Assembly: GCF_016908375.1 (NCBI RefSeq)
Contig: NZ_JAFBDS010000013.1
Coordinates: 1-64,000 of the forward strand
From: Amphibacillus cookii
GTDB taxonomy: Bacteria; Bacillota; Bacilli; Bacillales; Amphibacillaceae
Length of the DNA stretch: 64,000 nt
Reading direction: 5' to 3'
Below, piece by piece: positions 18,831 to 28,168 of this stretch. The notes beneath the pieces were generated by a model. It saw nothing but the letters and a program-made list of their open reading frames with translations. It did no database searches and had not been told where the DNA came from. Position 1 is the first letter of the stretch, and each line of letters begins with the position of its first letter. The translations under genes and the position numbers were made by a program.

Positions 18831-19100
18831 CATAAAAGAACCTGCAATCAGTGGGCGGAGGCCTACAGGACGTAGGTCATACAGCCGTGGGCCTACAGGA
18901 TGTAGGTCATGCAGACGTTGCCACAGGACGTGGCGGTTTTAGTCTAGGGTCTTACTCATCCACTGAGGAACACAAGCTAACGTCTTCGCGTCCTGCGAAA
19001 ACGCTTGTGTGACCAACATCCTGTTGGCCCGAGCAAATTAGGACATTAGCGTTCGTTATCACGCACTTCAGCAGATTTTCCTCTGTTCTTTATTTTGAAG
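18831..19100 (-). repeat. Intergenic hairpin repeat, large copy D with an extra module
   Basis: Reverse-oriented copy, starting AAAGAACCTGCAATCAGTGG. It has five hairpins: CCTAC-AGGAC-GTAGG (18862-18876), CCTAC-AGGAT-GTAGG (18892-18906), GCCAC-AGGAC-GTGGC (18920-18934), then in the opposite orientation TTCGC-GTCCT-GCGAA (18985-18999) and CCAAC-ATCCT-GTTGG (19013-19027). ACACAAGC (18970-18977) and GCTTGTGT (19003-19010) form an outer stem around the fourth. Confidence 0.85.
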
Positions 19101-19161
19101 TGAATGTTTTTCGGATGGTTCCCTTTAATCAAATTGTAATAGCGGAATAGGAAGTAGCGGA

Positions 19162-19308
19162 GTGAAAATTGCAAGGTATCGAGTATTAAGAAACGCTAAT
19201 AAGATCGTTAAAGAACAACTGAATGAATTTTTTCTAAAAATAGCGATACCCTATCATTTTATCAAACAATATAAGTCTTTAGATCTAATTCAAGTGTGTT
19301 TATCCTAA
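19162..19308 (+). CDS. Possible small protein, 48 residues
   Basis: A GTG-started frame with AGGAAG 7 nt upstream encodes a basic, amphipathic 48-residue peptide (beginning MKIARYRVLRNANKIVKEQL). Composition is protein-like, but I recognise no relative. It may be a decayed gene. The rest of 19101-19471 shows nothing else I can name. Confidence 0.25.
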   Translation: MKIARYRVLRNANKIVKEQLNEFFLKIAIPYHFIKQYKSLDLIQVCLS

Positions 19309-19471
19309 CCATGAATGGCACACACATTGCTGGGAATCAAAGCATTGTATAATAAATATCTCAAGCTAAAACGACTTCTATTCTATACAAAGCTAAAAAG
19401 TAAGTAGTTAACAAATGAGAAAACTGATAAAATATAAATTAAATAGCTTAAATGGAAGAGTGAGCGATAAA

Positions 19472-21547
19472 ATGTGGAGACGAATAAAGAATAAAATTAA
19501 ACAATTATTTCATGAAGATCACCGATCAGTAAATAGTACATCACAATATACTACCGAACAAATAGATCATCGTTTAGATGCTAAGGTGTCTTATCAGTAT
19601 CCAAAGACCGGTTCATACCGATTCCCTATGCCAATCGATCCGCCTGAAAGTCGTTATTATGATCAGAAACGTCATCAACGTTCATTACATACGATTAATA
19701 AATCAAGTGAAACTGAACAAAATCGTTTAAAACGGAAACCCTTTCGAGTATCTGATGTTCCTTCACCAGTTTATGGTTTTAACGACAGTAAAGCTATGAA
19801 GGCGACCGTTGAAAAACCTGCTTTTTTAAGGCGTGACCGGGATAAATCACCAATAACGGAGGAACAACACGATCAAATTGACCAAGAATTGATTAACGAG
19901 GGTTTACAAAATAACCATGAGACGGTTGTTTTCGAGGATACAACCATCGGTGAAGAGCAAGATACAGAATGTTTAACCGATCCTGAAAAAAGAGAAAACG
20001 TTGAGCATACAATTGATCTGCAATCAATAGAAGAACCGGCCGAGAAAGACAGACGTGATCAGAAGGTTAAACGTAACCATCCTTTTAACGTTAGAATGAC
20101 ACCAAGTGATAAGCGTCGACTTGATCAAAAAAGAAAAACAGTTGTCCCGTCTGAAGGTCAGCGTCCTTCATTACATTTACTTGATGATATTCCATTAACA
20201 AAAGGTATGGACCAAAGTTGGGTTAATAGTCAATCACAAAGATTGACAACGACATTAGCTCAGTTTAATGTTAATGCTGATGTGGTTAATGTGATGCAAG
20301 GACCTTCAGTAACACGTTTTGAAATACAACTAGAAACGGGGACAAAAGTAAGTAAAGTGAAGAATCTGAGTGATGATATAAAATTAAATATGGCTGCTGA
20401 AGATATTCGGATAGAAGCACCGATACCTGGCAAAAATGCAATTGGTATTGAGCTTCCAAATCCAACAGCTCAACCTGTTGGTTTACTAGATATTTTTAAA
20501 TCAGAGACGTTTTATAATGCTCAATCTCCTCTGACCATTGGTCTAGGTCTTGATATCTCTGGACAGTCTATTGTATCAGATATAAGAAAAATGCCTCATG
20601 GTTTAATCGCTGGTGCAACAGGTTCTGGGAAAAGTGTTTGTATCAATGCAATCTTACTTTCTCTTTTATTTAAAGCATCACCGAAAGACGTGCGTTTAAT
20701 GCTTGTCGATCCGAAAATGGTAGAACTTGCTCCATATAATGAAATCCCACATCTGGTCTCACCCGTCATAACTGATGTAAGAGCAGCAACACAGGCTTTA
20801 AAGTGGGCGGTTGAAGAGATGGAGCAGCGTTATCAGAAATTTGTGGATTCAGGAACCCGTGATATAGAACGCTATAATCAGAAGATTGAAAAACAAAGTA
20901 CCTTAGAAGAGAAGCTCCCCTATCTCGTTATTGTTATTGATGAATTAGCTGATTTGATGATGGCTGCCCCTCAAGATGTTGAGGATGCCATCTGTCGAAT
21001 TGCTCAAAAAGCACGTGCGTGTGGTATCCATCTTTTATTGGCGACACAGCGACCATCAGTTGATGTCATTACGGGTTTAATTAAAGCGAATATACCAACA
21101 AGAATTGCTTTTAGTGTTGCTTCACAAGTCGATTCGAGAACAATGATTGATACGAATGGAGCGGAACGATTACTTGGTAAAGGTGACATGCTTTTTGTCG
21201 AAAATGGTGCCAGAACCCCATTGCGGATTCAAGGTGCATTTGTTTCAGACGATGAAATTGAGCGTATTACGAGTCATGTGCGACAACAAGGTGAAGTCAA
21301 TTATTTATTTGAGCAAGAACAATTGATCCAACGAAATGAACAATTGGAAACAGAGGACGAACTGTATCAAGAGGCGTTAACATTTGTTCTAGAGAATAAT
21401 AGTATTAGTACCTCATTGTTACAACGTCGCTTTAAAATAGGTTATAATAGAGCTGCACGGCTGATTGATGCTCTGGAAGAACAGGGTGTTATCTCTGGGC
21501 AAAATGGTAGTAAACCGAGGACCCTATTGGTATCCAAGGAAGAATAG
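19472..21547 (+). CDS. sftA: FtsK/SpoIIIE family DNA translocase, SftA
   Basis: A 691-residue soluble DNA pump. The first 230 residues are charged and low complexity. The alpha-beta motor follows: Walker A GATGSGKS at residues 381-388, Walker B VIVIDELADLMM near residue 490, and a C-terminal winged-helix gamma domain (SISTSLLQRRFKIGYNRAAR). The absence of N-terminal membrane helices marks SftA rather than SpoIIIE. SftA clears chromosomal DNA from the closing septum. The ATG at 19472 is preferred; an ATG at 19415 has no binding site. Position before murC matches B. subtilis ytpT. Confidence 0.9.
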   Translation: MWRRIKNKIKQLFHEDHRSVNSTSQYTTEQIDHRLDAKVSYQYPKTGSYRFPMPIDPPESRYYDQKRHQRSLHTINKSSETEQNRLKRKPFRVSDVPSPVYGFNDSKAMKATVEKPAFLRRDRDKSPITEEQHDQIDQELINEGLQNNHETVVFEDTTIGEEQDTECLTDPEKRENVEHTIDLQSIEEPAEKDRRDQKVKRNHPFNVRMTPSDKRRLDQKRKTVVPSEGQRPSLHLLDDIPLTKGMDQSWVNSQSQRLTTTLAQFNVNADVVNVMQGPSVTRFEIQLETGTKVSKVKNLSDDIKLNMAAEDIRIEAPIPGKNAIGIELPNPTAQPVGLLDIFKSETFYNAQSPLTIGLGLDISGQSIVSDIRKMPHGLIAGATGSGKSVCINAILLSLLFKASPKDVRLMLVDPKMVELAPYNEIPHLVSPVITDVRAATQALKWAVEEMEQRYQKFVDSGTRDIERYNQKIEKQSTLEEKLPYLVIVIDELADLMMAAPQDVEDAICRIAQKARACGIHLLLATQRPSVDVITGLIKANIPTRIAFSVASQVDSRTMIDTNGAERLLGKGDMLFVENGARTPLRIQGAFVSDDEIERITSHVRQQGEVNYLFEQEQLIQRNEQLETEDELYQEALTFVLENNSISTSLLQRRFKIGYNRAARLIDALEEQGVISGQNGSKPRTLLVSKEE

Positions 21548-21618
21548 AGTCAACAAGTTGACATGTCGTAGGCATTTACAATAATAATCTTATATAAGCT
21601 AATGAGGAGTTTGAACCA

Positions 21619-22728
21619 ATGGAAAAAGAAATTGCAATGAAGTTAAATGGAAAGATTGATCGTTTGACCAATAAAACATTTAAATTTGATGAGCGTATTA
21701 AGGAAGGTTGGTTTTCAGCTGTTTATTTTTTAAAGACAAAAGAGATTGCTGAGAAGAAACGACCAAATAATGAGGTCATTATGCAGTTTTTTCAAAAGGA
21801 AAATGCCGTTCTATGTGGTACAGATGAGGCTATTGCACTGATACATACTTTTGCTGATCAGCCTGAGCAATTAGACATTCATTCGTTAAAGGATGGAGAT
21901 AAAATCAGTCCGTATGAAACAGTGCTTACGATAAAAGGCCCCTATCAGTCATTTGGTTACTTAGAGGGGATTATTGATGGCATATTAGCACGTCGCACTT
22001 CTGTTGCAACAAATGTATATAATGTAGTTAAAGCGGGAAGGACTTCTGGTAAACAAAAGCCCGTCATTTTTATGGGTGATAGAGATGACCATTATACTCA
22101 ACAAGCAGGAGATGGTTATGCGGCTTTTATAGGAGGCTCTACAGCACAGGCGACCCATGCAATGAATGAGTGGTGGGGAAAAACTGGTATGGGCACCATG
22201 CCACATGCACTAATCCAATTATTTGAGGGTGATGTAGTAGAGGCAGCAAAGGCTTATCATGAAATATATCCGCAAGATGAGCTAATGGTATTAGTGGATT
22301 ATAATAACGATGTCATAACAGATGCGCTGAAAGTGGCACGAGAATTTGGTGAGACCTTAAAAGGTGTCCGTTTAGATACGTCAAACAATATGGTTGACAA
22401 ATACTTTCTTCGAAACCAACATGTTATGGGGGCGTTTGATCCTAGAGGGGTCAATCCAGAACTTATTTTTGCATTAAGACAGGCTTTAAATGATGAGGGT
22501 TTTGATCATGTAAAGATTATTGCAAGTGGTGGGTTTACGCAATCCAAAATCCGTATGTTTGAGAAACGCAACGTTCCTGTTGATTTATATGGTGTAGGGC
22601 GTAGCCTCCTTGATATCAAAATAGGCTTTACTGGAGACAGTGTTGTGCTGAATGGCAAACCTGAATCAAAATTTGGTCGCCAGTACCGGCCTAACCCTAG
22701 ATTAGAAAAAGTATTTTTTCAGAATTAA
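21619..22728 (+). CDS. pncB: Nicotinate phosphoribosyltransferase
   Basis: A 369-residue type II phosphoribosyltransferase. It starts NAD salvage by making nicotinate mononucleotide from nicotinate and PRPP. Visible signatures are ILARRTSVATN, FMGDRDDHYTQQ, the TALIQ-like MPHALIQLFEGD, VRLDTSNN and IIASGGFTQSKIR with a glycine-rich phosphate-binding end. RBS AGGAG is 9 nt upstream. The shorter length fits the Firmicutes group rather than the roughly 490-residue form. Confidence 0.88.
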   Translation: MEKEIAMKLNGKIDRLTNKTFKFDERIKEGWFSAVYFLKTKEIAEKKRPNNEVIMQFFQKENAVLCGTDEAIALIHTFADQPEQLDIHSLKDGDKISPYETVLTIKGPYQSFGYLEGIIDGILARRTSVATNVYNVVKAGRTSGKQKPVIFMGDRDDHYTQQAGDGYAAFIGGSTAQATHAMNEWWGKTGMGTMPHALIQLFEGDVVEAAKAYHEIYPQDELMVLVDYNNDVITDALKVAREFGETLKGVRLDTSNNMVDKYFLRNQHVMGAFDPRGVNPELIFALRQALNDEGFDHVKIIASGGFTQSKIRMFEKRNVPVDLYGVGRSLLDIKIGFTGDSVVLNGKPESKFGRQYRPNPRLEKVFFQN

Positions 22729-22911
22729 CCACATATCTACCTGTGAAAAACATTTTTTTATGATATAATATGAAATTGTGCGATTGAGGTACTTTTATTA
22801 TGTAATGAATACTTATGTTATAGTAAAACGACAGATAGCTTAATCAATAAGTATCATCTGTGTTTTCTAATATTTTAAAAGAGTCGATCACTCTTTTGGA
22901 GGTACAAATTT

Positions 22912-24204
22912 ATGACGATTTATCATTTTGTTGGCATTAAAGGAACAGGTATGAGTGGATTAGCTCAAATACTTCATGATGCTGGTGAAACGGTTCAAGG
23001 CTCTGATGTTGAAAAGACATTTTTTACAGAAGAGGCATTAAAACAGAAAAACATACCTATCTATCCATTTTCTAAATCTAATATTAAACCGGGTCTAACG
23101 GTTATTGCTGGTAATGCTTTTAAAGATGATCATGAAGAAATTGTCGAAGCAAAAACACTGGGGCTGCCGATTTATCGCTACCACGAATTTTTAGGTGAGT
23201 GGCTTAGTCAATATACGAGCATTGCTGTTACAGGAGCCCATGGGAAAACATCAACGACAGGTTTACTCGCTCACGTTCTTGATCAAACGTATTCTATATC
23301 GTATTTAATTGGAGATGGAACAGGGTTAGGTCATGCAAATAGTGAATATTTTGTCTTCGAAGCTTGTGAATATCGCCGCCATTTTTTAGCTTATAAACCT
23401 GACTATGCCATTATGACAAACATTGATTTTGATCATCCTGATTACTTTACAAGTGTTGATGACGTGTTCAAGGCTTTTCAAGAAATGGCTGATCAAGTCA
23501 AAAAAGGAATTGTAGCTTGTGGGGATGATGAATATTTACAAAAAATCCAAGCTAAAGTTCCCGTTCTATATTATGGCTTTGAAGAAAGTAATGATTTTCA
23601 AGCAAAACATATTTCTGAGGTAGCTTCGGGTACAAAATTTGATGTGTTTGTTCGCAATAATTATTATGAGACATTTACCATACCCACATATGGTAAACAT
23701 AGTGTGTTAAATGCATTAGCGGTTATTACATTGTGTCACTACGAAGGGATGCAAGCAGAGGATATTAAGCACCTGGCTACATTTGGTGGTGTTAAAAGGA
23801 GATTCTCAGAGAAAAAGAAAAATAACCAAATTATCATTGATGATTATGCCCACCATCCTAAAGAGATTGAGGCAACGATTGATGCTATTCGTAAGAAATA
23901 TCCCAATCGACAAATTACGGCAATTTTTCAACCTCACACCTACACGCGAACTAAAATGTTCTTGCAAGAGTTTGCTAATGCCTTAAAGTTAGCTGATTTT
24001 GTTTATTTGTGTGATATTTTTGGCTCAGCACGTGAACTTGCTGGAAAATTATCGATTGAAGATCTACAAGCTTTAGTTCCGAACAGTAAATTACTTACAT
24101 TAGATATGACTAATGAACTTAAGGGTAATAAAGACGGTGTCCTTGTTTTTATGGGGGCGGGAGATATACAGAAATATCAAATCGCTTATGAAGAAATTGG
24201 ATAA
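22912..24204 (+). CDS. murC: UDP-N-acetylmuramate-L-alanine ligase
   Basis: A 430-residue Mur ligase adding L-Ala to UDP-MurNAc, the first amino acid of the peptidoglycan stem peptide. Motifs are the N-terminal [16 protein letters not shown], the P-loop [11 protein letters not shown] near residue 107, [11 protein letters not shown], the central [13 protein letters not shown] and [11 protein letters not shown] with [14 protein letters not shown] is 9 nt before the ATG. A TATAAT box lies near 22763. Its stop codon adjoins repeat copy E and its terminator comes only at 24351. Confidence 0.93.
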   Translation: MTIYHFVGIKGTGMSGLAQILHDAGETVQGSDVEKTFFTEEALKQKNIPIYPFSKSNIKPGLTVIAGNAFKDDHEEIVEAKTLGLPIYRYHEFLGEWLSQYTSIAVTGAHGKTSTTGLLAHVLDQTYSISYLIGDGTGLGHANSEYFVFEACEYRRHFLAYKPDYAIMTNIDFDHPDYFTSVDDVFKAFQEMADQVKKGIVACGDDEYLQKIQAKVPVLYYGFEESNDFQAKHISEVASGTKFDVFVRNNYYETFTIPTYGKHSVLNALAVITLCHYEGMQAEDIKHLATFGGVKRRFSEKKKNNQIIIDDYAHHPKEIEATIDAIRKKYPNRQITAIFQPHTYTRTKMFLQEFANALKLADFVYLCDIFGSARELAGKLSIEDLQALVPNSKLLTLDMTNELKGNKDGVLVFMGAGDIQKYQIAYEEIG

Positions 24205-24330
24205 AACGAAACGTCAATCATTGGTTGGTTTTGTCCTGCCCTGCCCCTGATTGTTAGTAGAGTGAATCAAGCTATTATGATTTCTGCTCTCTATTTTGTG
24301 GCGGATGTACGTACGGTTATCTGTGATAAA
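24202..24330 (-). repeat. Intergenic repeat, partial copy E
   Basis: Begins at the murC stop with ATAAAACGAAACGTCAATCA, the reverse of the right end of the family, and finishes GGCGGATGTACGTACGGTTA TCTGTGATAA, the reverse of the left end. Hairpin modules are missing. It lies between the murC stop and its terminator. Confidence 0.75.
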
Positions 24331-24350
24331 ATCAGATCGATAAGCAGGAG

Positions 24351-24392
24351 AATAGTCGTTCAATAGCGAATTCTATTGAAGCGGCTATTTTT
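24351..24392 (+). terminator. Terminator of murC
   Basis: AATAG-CG-TTCAATAG pairs with CTATTGAA-CG-CTATT around CGAATT, followed by T5. Confidence 0.8.
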
Positions 24393-24557
24393 ATACGTTA
24401 AAGTGTGAAGGATAAGAAAAGCTAGCAGATTCACTAAATAATGAGGAATGCGAGCTTTTTTATTATAAGTGAAAAGTTTTTCTGCTTCATTCACTTGCTG
24501 AGTACAAGTTTGTCATGAATAAATATTGCAAATTTGCTAAGTTTATAAAAAGAGTAT

Positions 24558-24582
24558 GTTTAAATGTACCTGTAAAGGGTAA
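24558..24582 (+). promoter_or_regulatory. Candidate sigma-B promoter for ytxGH
   Basis: GTTTAA, a 13-nt spacer and GGGTAA match the B. subtilis sigma-B consensus GTTTAA-N12-14-GGGTAT with one difference. It lies 57 nt before the YtxG start. ytxGHJ of B. subtilis is a known sigma-B stress operon. Confidence 0.7.
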
Positions 24583-24638
24583 ATACCACTAAGCTGGCTT
24601 TATTGGTTTACTACATAGAAAAGGAGTGTGACCACAGT

Positions 24639-25052
24639 ATGGTAAACCTTCTGTATTTCGCAGCAATAATATTTGCTATTGCCTTTGCTGCTTTGGTTGT
24701 TTACATTATTAAGGTTCTAAAAGAAACAGAGCGGACCATGGCCAATGTGGCTAATACATTAGAAGGATTAGAAACACAAATGGAAGGTATAACGACAGAA
24801 ACTACACTATTATTAAATCGTACAAATGCACTAGCAGAAGACATCAATGAGAAGTCAAAGCGGCTAAATGTTGTTGTTGATAGCATTAGTGGTTTAGGTG
24901 ATACCGTTTCTGGTTTTAATCAATCGATTAAACAAGTGTCTGATTCTATTTCAAAAGTAGCAGTAGAAAATAAAGAAGAGACGGCACAAGCTGTTAAATG
25001 GGGAACAGTGGTTATGGAGTTGTTTAAAAGAAGAAAGAACAATAATGAGTAA
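24639..25052 (+). CDS. ytxG: DUF948 membrane-anchored protein, YtxG
   Basis: A 137-residue protein with one N-terminal membrane helix (about residues 4-24) followed by a long polar coiled region, the DUF948 layout. It belongs to the general stress proteins in Bacillus; the molecular role is unknown. The ATG at 24639 has AAAAGGAG 12 nt upstream; an upstream ATG at 24603 precedes that site and is less likely. It is 33 nt before the YtxH gene. Confidence 0.75.
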   Translation: MVNLLYFAAIIFAIAFAALVVYIIKVLKETERTMANVANTLEGLETQMEGITTETTLLLNRTNALAEDINEKSKRLNVVVDSISGLGDTVSGFNQSIKQVSDSISKVAVENKEETAQAVKWGTVVMELFKRRKNNNE

Positions 25053-25085
25053 TCATTATAGAATATTTTAGGGAGGAATTAAATT

Positions 25086-25640
25086 ATGTCAAAACAAAAA
25101 GATCATTCAAGCGAAAATATTAACGCTAAAGACTTTTTAATTGGATCATTAGTCGGCACAGCAATTGGTGCTTCATTAGCCCTGTTGTTTGCTCCGAAGG
25201 CGGGGAAAGAATTAAGACAAGATATTAATAAAGGCGCACACGAGTTAAAAGATAAGGCCAGTGAATGGAAAGATGTTGCTTATGAGAAAACAGATGAATT
25301 TAAAGATTACGCTAAAGAGCAAAAGGCTCATCTTCAAAAAGCAGTAACGGAAAAATCTCAAGAATTTCAAGATAAATTTCAGGAAACAAAGCGATCGTTA
25401 CAGGAAAAAATTAACCGTGCTTATGATGAAGTAGAAGAAACGAAAGCGGATGTGTTCGAAAAGGCAGATGAACTTAAAGAAACAGCAAAAGAAAAAGCAG
25501 AAGTAACAGAAGATGCGGCAAAGGACGTAAAGAAGACAGTTGAAAAAGCAGCTAAAGATATAAAGAAAACTGAAAAGAAAGCTGCCACAGATGTAGCTGA
25601 AGCAGTTGAAGATGCAGCTGAAGATATCAAAGATGAATAA
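25086..25640 (+). CDS. ytxH: YtxH family stress protein
   Basis: A 184-residue protein. The YtxH motif (FLIGSLVGTAIGASLALLFAP) is an N-terminal membrane segment with glycine zipper character at residues 13-33. The remaining 150 residues are a highly charged amphipathic helix of roughly 11-residue periodicity, rich in Lys, Glu and Ala, similar to LEA-type or apolipoprotein-like proteins. It is a member of the sigma-B stress operon in Bacillus. RBS AGGGAGG. Confidence 0.82.
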   Translation: MSKQKDHSSENINAKDFLIGSLVGTAIGASLALLFAPKAGKELRQDINKGAHELKDKASEWKDVAYEKTDEFKDYAKEQKAHLQKAVTEKSQEFQDKFQETKRSLQEKINRAYDEVEETKADVFEKADELKETAKEKAEVTEDAAKDVKKTVEKAAKDIKKTEKKAATDVAEAVEDAAEDIKDE

Positions 25641-25644
25641 AACA

Positions 25645-25676
25645 AATGCCGAGTGTTGTAAAAGACACTCGGCATT
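25645..25676. terminator. Bidirectional terminator between ytxH and the FtsA-like gene
   Basis: 12-bp stem AATGCCGAGTGT / ACACTCGGCATT, T run on the plus side and A run on the left for the minus side. Confidence 0.85.
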
Positions 25677-25703
25677 GTTTTGTTTGGGTTGTAGTTTTAA
25701 AAT

Positions 25704-27839
25704 TTAATATTTGATTTCAATAACATCATTTTCAGATAGAGGGTCAAGGAAAGTCGCAGGTTGACTATTTTTTAGAATAGAAACATTACCTTTTATTTCA
25801 GTTATATCAATTGATACAAATCTAAATAGGTCTTGAAAAATAAAAGCCTGATCATCAGCTTGTTTAAGTGTTAATTTCGATTCAGGTACAACTAAGTCTG
25901 ATAAACTAAGTTGTTGTTCTCCGAGATAAACAGAAACAATATTTTTTTCTAATTCAACCTTTTGATCGTTAAAGATAACATTTAGTTTTTTGGTTGTTTT
26001 AATATCTAAAAGATTCAGCAGATCAGAAACAGCAGCTTTTTTAGCCGGTATGAATGTAATTGCATCGTTAGCTTTTAAGACTTGGTTTAGCACAGCCTTT
26101 TTGTTATTAATATTTAACTGAGCAGAAAAACTTGATAGCTCAATTTTTTGATTATCTAAATATACATGGTCACTTGATAGTTCAGCAAGTAGCGACTGTT
26201 TTCCCACGCTTTGTAGCCACGCTGCTAACGTTTTTGTTTCTTCTATAGTGACATCGTCATGATCTTTGAGTATATAATCTGGACTTGACTCATAGCCATT
26301 CACTTTCAATGTGGGTTTAATGATATACTCCTCACTATTGAAAGTAATAGAAAAACAATGATATGTATCGACCATCTCTTCAATAGTGACGTGTGGCTCG
26401 ACCCCGTCCTCTCCTTTTTCAACATATAACTGATCGCCATGTTTTATAGGGTGGTCCACGTTTATTAGCTCATTATTTAATAGCACACGGGGAGGTTGAC
26501 CGTGACTGCCGGGTAGCGTAATGTTCTGTTTGTTAAAGGTTACCATATAAGCCATACCAGGCTTTCCATACATTTTTTCGATGTAAACGCCGGCAGCAAG
26601 TAAACAATCACCAACAGTTAATTGCTTCATATCAAATAAACGAACTGCACGATCATTAACAGTCACACTGATATAATGAACGGGATTTTGCTTGGCGGCA
26701 ATTGCGATCCCAATTGGTGTGATAAAAGCAGGCCCCTCTGGTATGTCTACGAGAGCTTCTAAATGAGGTATAGCTTCTGTACCTCGGGTTGCTACACGGT
26801 TAATGGGCAGACTTAATTTTTTGGCTAATACATGTGTTAAACTTGGGGTAAGACTACCGCCACCTACTAACATAACTGCTTTAGGAGATCTATTGTTTAG
26901 TGTAATCATTTCCTCTGCAATTTGTTGAGCTAATTGCTCTATTGCAGGCGCAATCGCTTTTGTTACATCTTCTAATGAGACGGTTTGTTCAAATCCGAGA
27001 ATATCAGTGATGATAGCTTCTCCGAATTCAGTAATGTGGCGTTTAACGCGTTCTGCTTCATTGAAATCAAGGAGGTAATGATCACTTATTGCTTCAGTAA
27101 TTTCATCACCAGCTTTTGCGACCATGCCATATGCTGTAATGGTCCCTTCATCAGTAAGTGCAATATCACTCGTCCCGGCACCAATGTCAACTAAAGCAAC
27201 ATTTAAACGACGCATGGACTCAGGAATAAGCACATTTATCGCGGCGATTGGTTCTAGTGTTAAAGCTTCCATTTCTAAGTTAGCACGTTGAAGGGCAGCG
27301 AGCAAAGACTCCACAACCACTTTAGGTAAAAAGGTAGCAATAATCTCTACTTCAGCACGTTGCCCTTGTTGATCAATAAGGGATCCAATAACGTCATGAT
27401 CAAGTTTATATTGCAGAACAGAGTATCCAACACAATAATAGTGGGTTTGGCTATTTGTATCTTTTTCTTCATGCGCCAGATGATGTTGTGCCTGCTGAAC
27501 AGCACTTAATTCGAGAAAGCGTACATCTTCTTTATTAATAAGAGGATGCTGACCAATCTCTTTAGTAATCGTTGTTCTCTTCGTTTTTAAAGCGCGTCCT
27601 GCAGCGGCGACACAAACCTTATCTAAGGTTAAGTTATGTCTTTCTTCTAATTCTTTTTTGACATCGTTGATGACTTGAGAAACGAGCACAACATCATGGA
27701 TCTGTCCATCGAGCATAGATCTCTCTTTATGTTCGGCAATCACATAATCTACTAATTTATATGACTGATCATTGACTTCTAACAGCAAACCTATAACTGA
27801 CCTTGTACCAATGTCTAGTGCAAAAATTGTATTATCCAT
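25704..27839 (-). CDS. FtsA/PilM-like actin-fold protein with long C-terminal extension
   Basis: A 711-residue protein. Residues 1-360 form an actin-like ATPase of the FtsA type: phosphate 1 loop FALDIGTRSVIGLLL, an inserted SHS2-like region, phosphate 2 VALVDIGAGTSDIALT and adenosine motif AVMLVGGGSL. About 350 more residues follow, with beta-grasp-like repeats and no canonical FtsA membrane helix. FtsA proper is about 420 residues, so this is a second, Bacillaceae-type paralogue of unknown role. The ATG at 27839 has AAAGGA 8 nt upstream; the longer reading from 27911 has none. Confidence 0.72.
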   Translation of the reverse strand: MDNTIFALDIGTRSVIGLLLEVNDQSYKLVDYVIAEHKERSMLDGQIHDVVLVSQVINDVKKELEERHNLTLDKVCVAAAGRALKTKRTTITKEIGQHPLINKEDVRFLELSAVQQAQHHLAHEEKDTNSQTHYYCVGYSVLQYKLDHDVIGSLIDQQGQRAEVEIIATFLPKVVVESLLAALQRANLEMEALTLEPIAAINVLIPESMRRLNVALVDIGAGTSDIALTDEGTITAYGMVAKAGDEITEAISDHYLLDFNEAERVKRHITEFGEAIITDILGFEQTVSLEDVTKAIAPAIEQLAQQIAEEMITLNNRSPKAVMLVGGGSLTPSLTHVLAKKLSLPINRVATRGTEAIPHLEALVDIPEGPAFITPIGIAIAAKQNPVHYISVTVNDRAVRLFDMKQLTVGDCLLAAGVYIEKMYGKPGMAYMVTFNKQNITLPGSHGQPPRVLLNNELINVDHPIKHGDQLYVEKGEDGVEPHVTIEEMVDTYHCFSITFNSEEYIIKPTLKVNGYESSPDYILKDHDDVTIEETKTLAAWLQSVGKQSLLAELSSDHVYLDNQKIELSSFSAQLNINNKKAVLNQVLKANDAITFIPAKKAAVSDLLNLLDIKTTKKLNVIFNDQKVELEKNIVSVYLGEQQLSLSDLVVPESKLTLKQADDQAFIFQDLFRFVSIDITEIKGNVSILKNSQPATFLDPLSENDVIEIKY

Positions 27840-28004
27840 TCTTTGTATCCTTTCTATTCGCGTGCTATATAAACTAAAGTGTAACAAAAAAATTTCAATT
27901 CTATAAACCATTTTAATTTATTAAAGGAAAAGCTATAAAAAAACATAACATTAGATCTCAAATCGCTTAAATTAAAAGAAAATACTAAATATTTTAACAT
28001 TGTA

Positions 28005-28033
28005 GTGACAAGTGAGAAATAATTAGCTATAAT
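28005..28033 (+). promoter_or_regulatory. Candidate sigma-A promoter for aroA
   Basis: GTGACA, 17-nt spacer, TATAAT, ending 135 nt before the start codon. The 27840-28168 intergenic stretch holds nothing else I can identify. Confidence 0.5.
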
Positions 28034-28168
28034 AATCCCTAATTATTCATTATATCTTTTTATTATACTACAATTAATGGTTTAGGTTAATTGTCGTTGA
28101 GTTGTTTTTAAAAGTAAAGAAAAAAGTTGTATTTTTGGATAAGCTAACATTAACAGGGGGTAATCAGA

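Noticed and set aside
18862-18934. AGGA-loop hairpins of the repeats as CsrA binding sites
   Set aside because: GGA in a hairpin loop recalls CsrA targets, and motility genes are near copy F, but the base two before GGA is C rather than the preferred A and the repeats occur in both orientations relative to transcripts. Not claimed.
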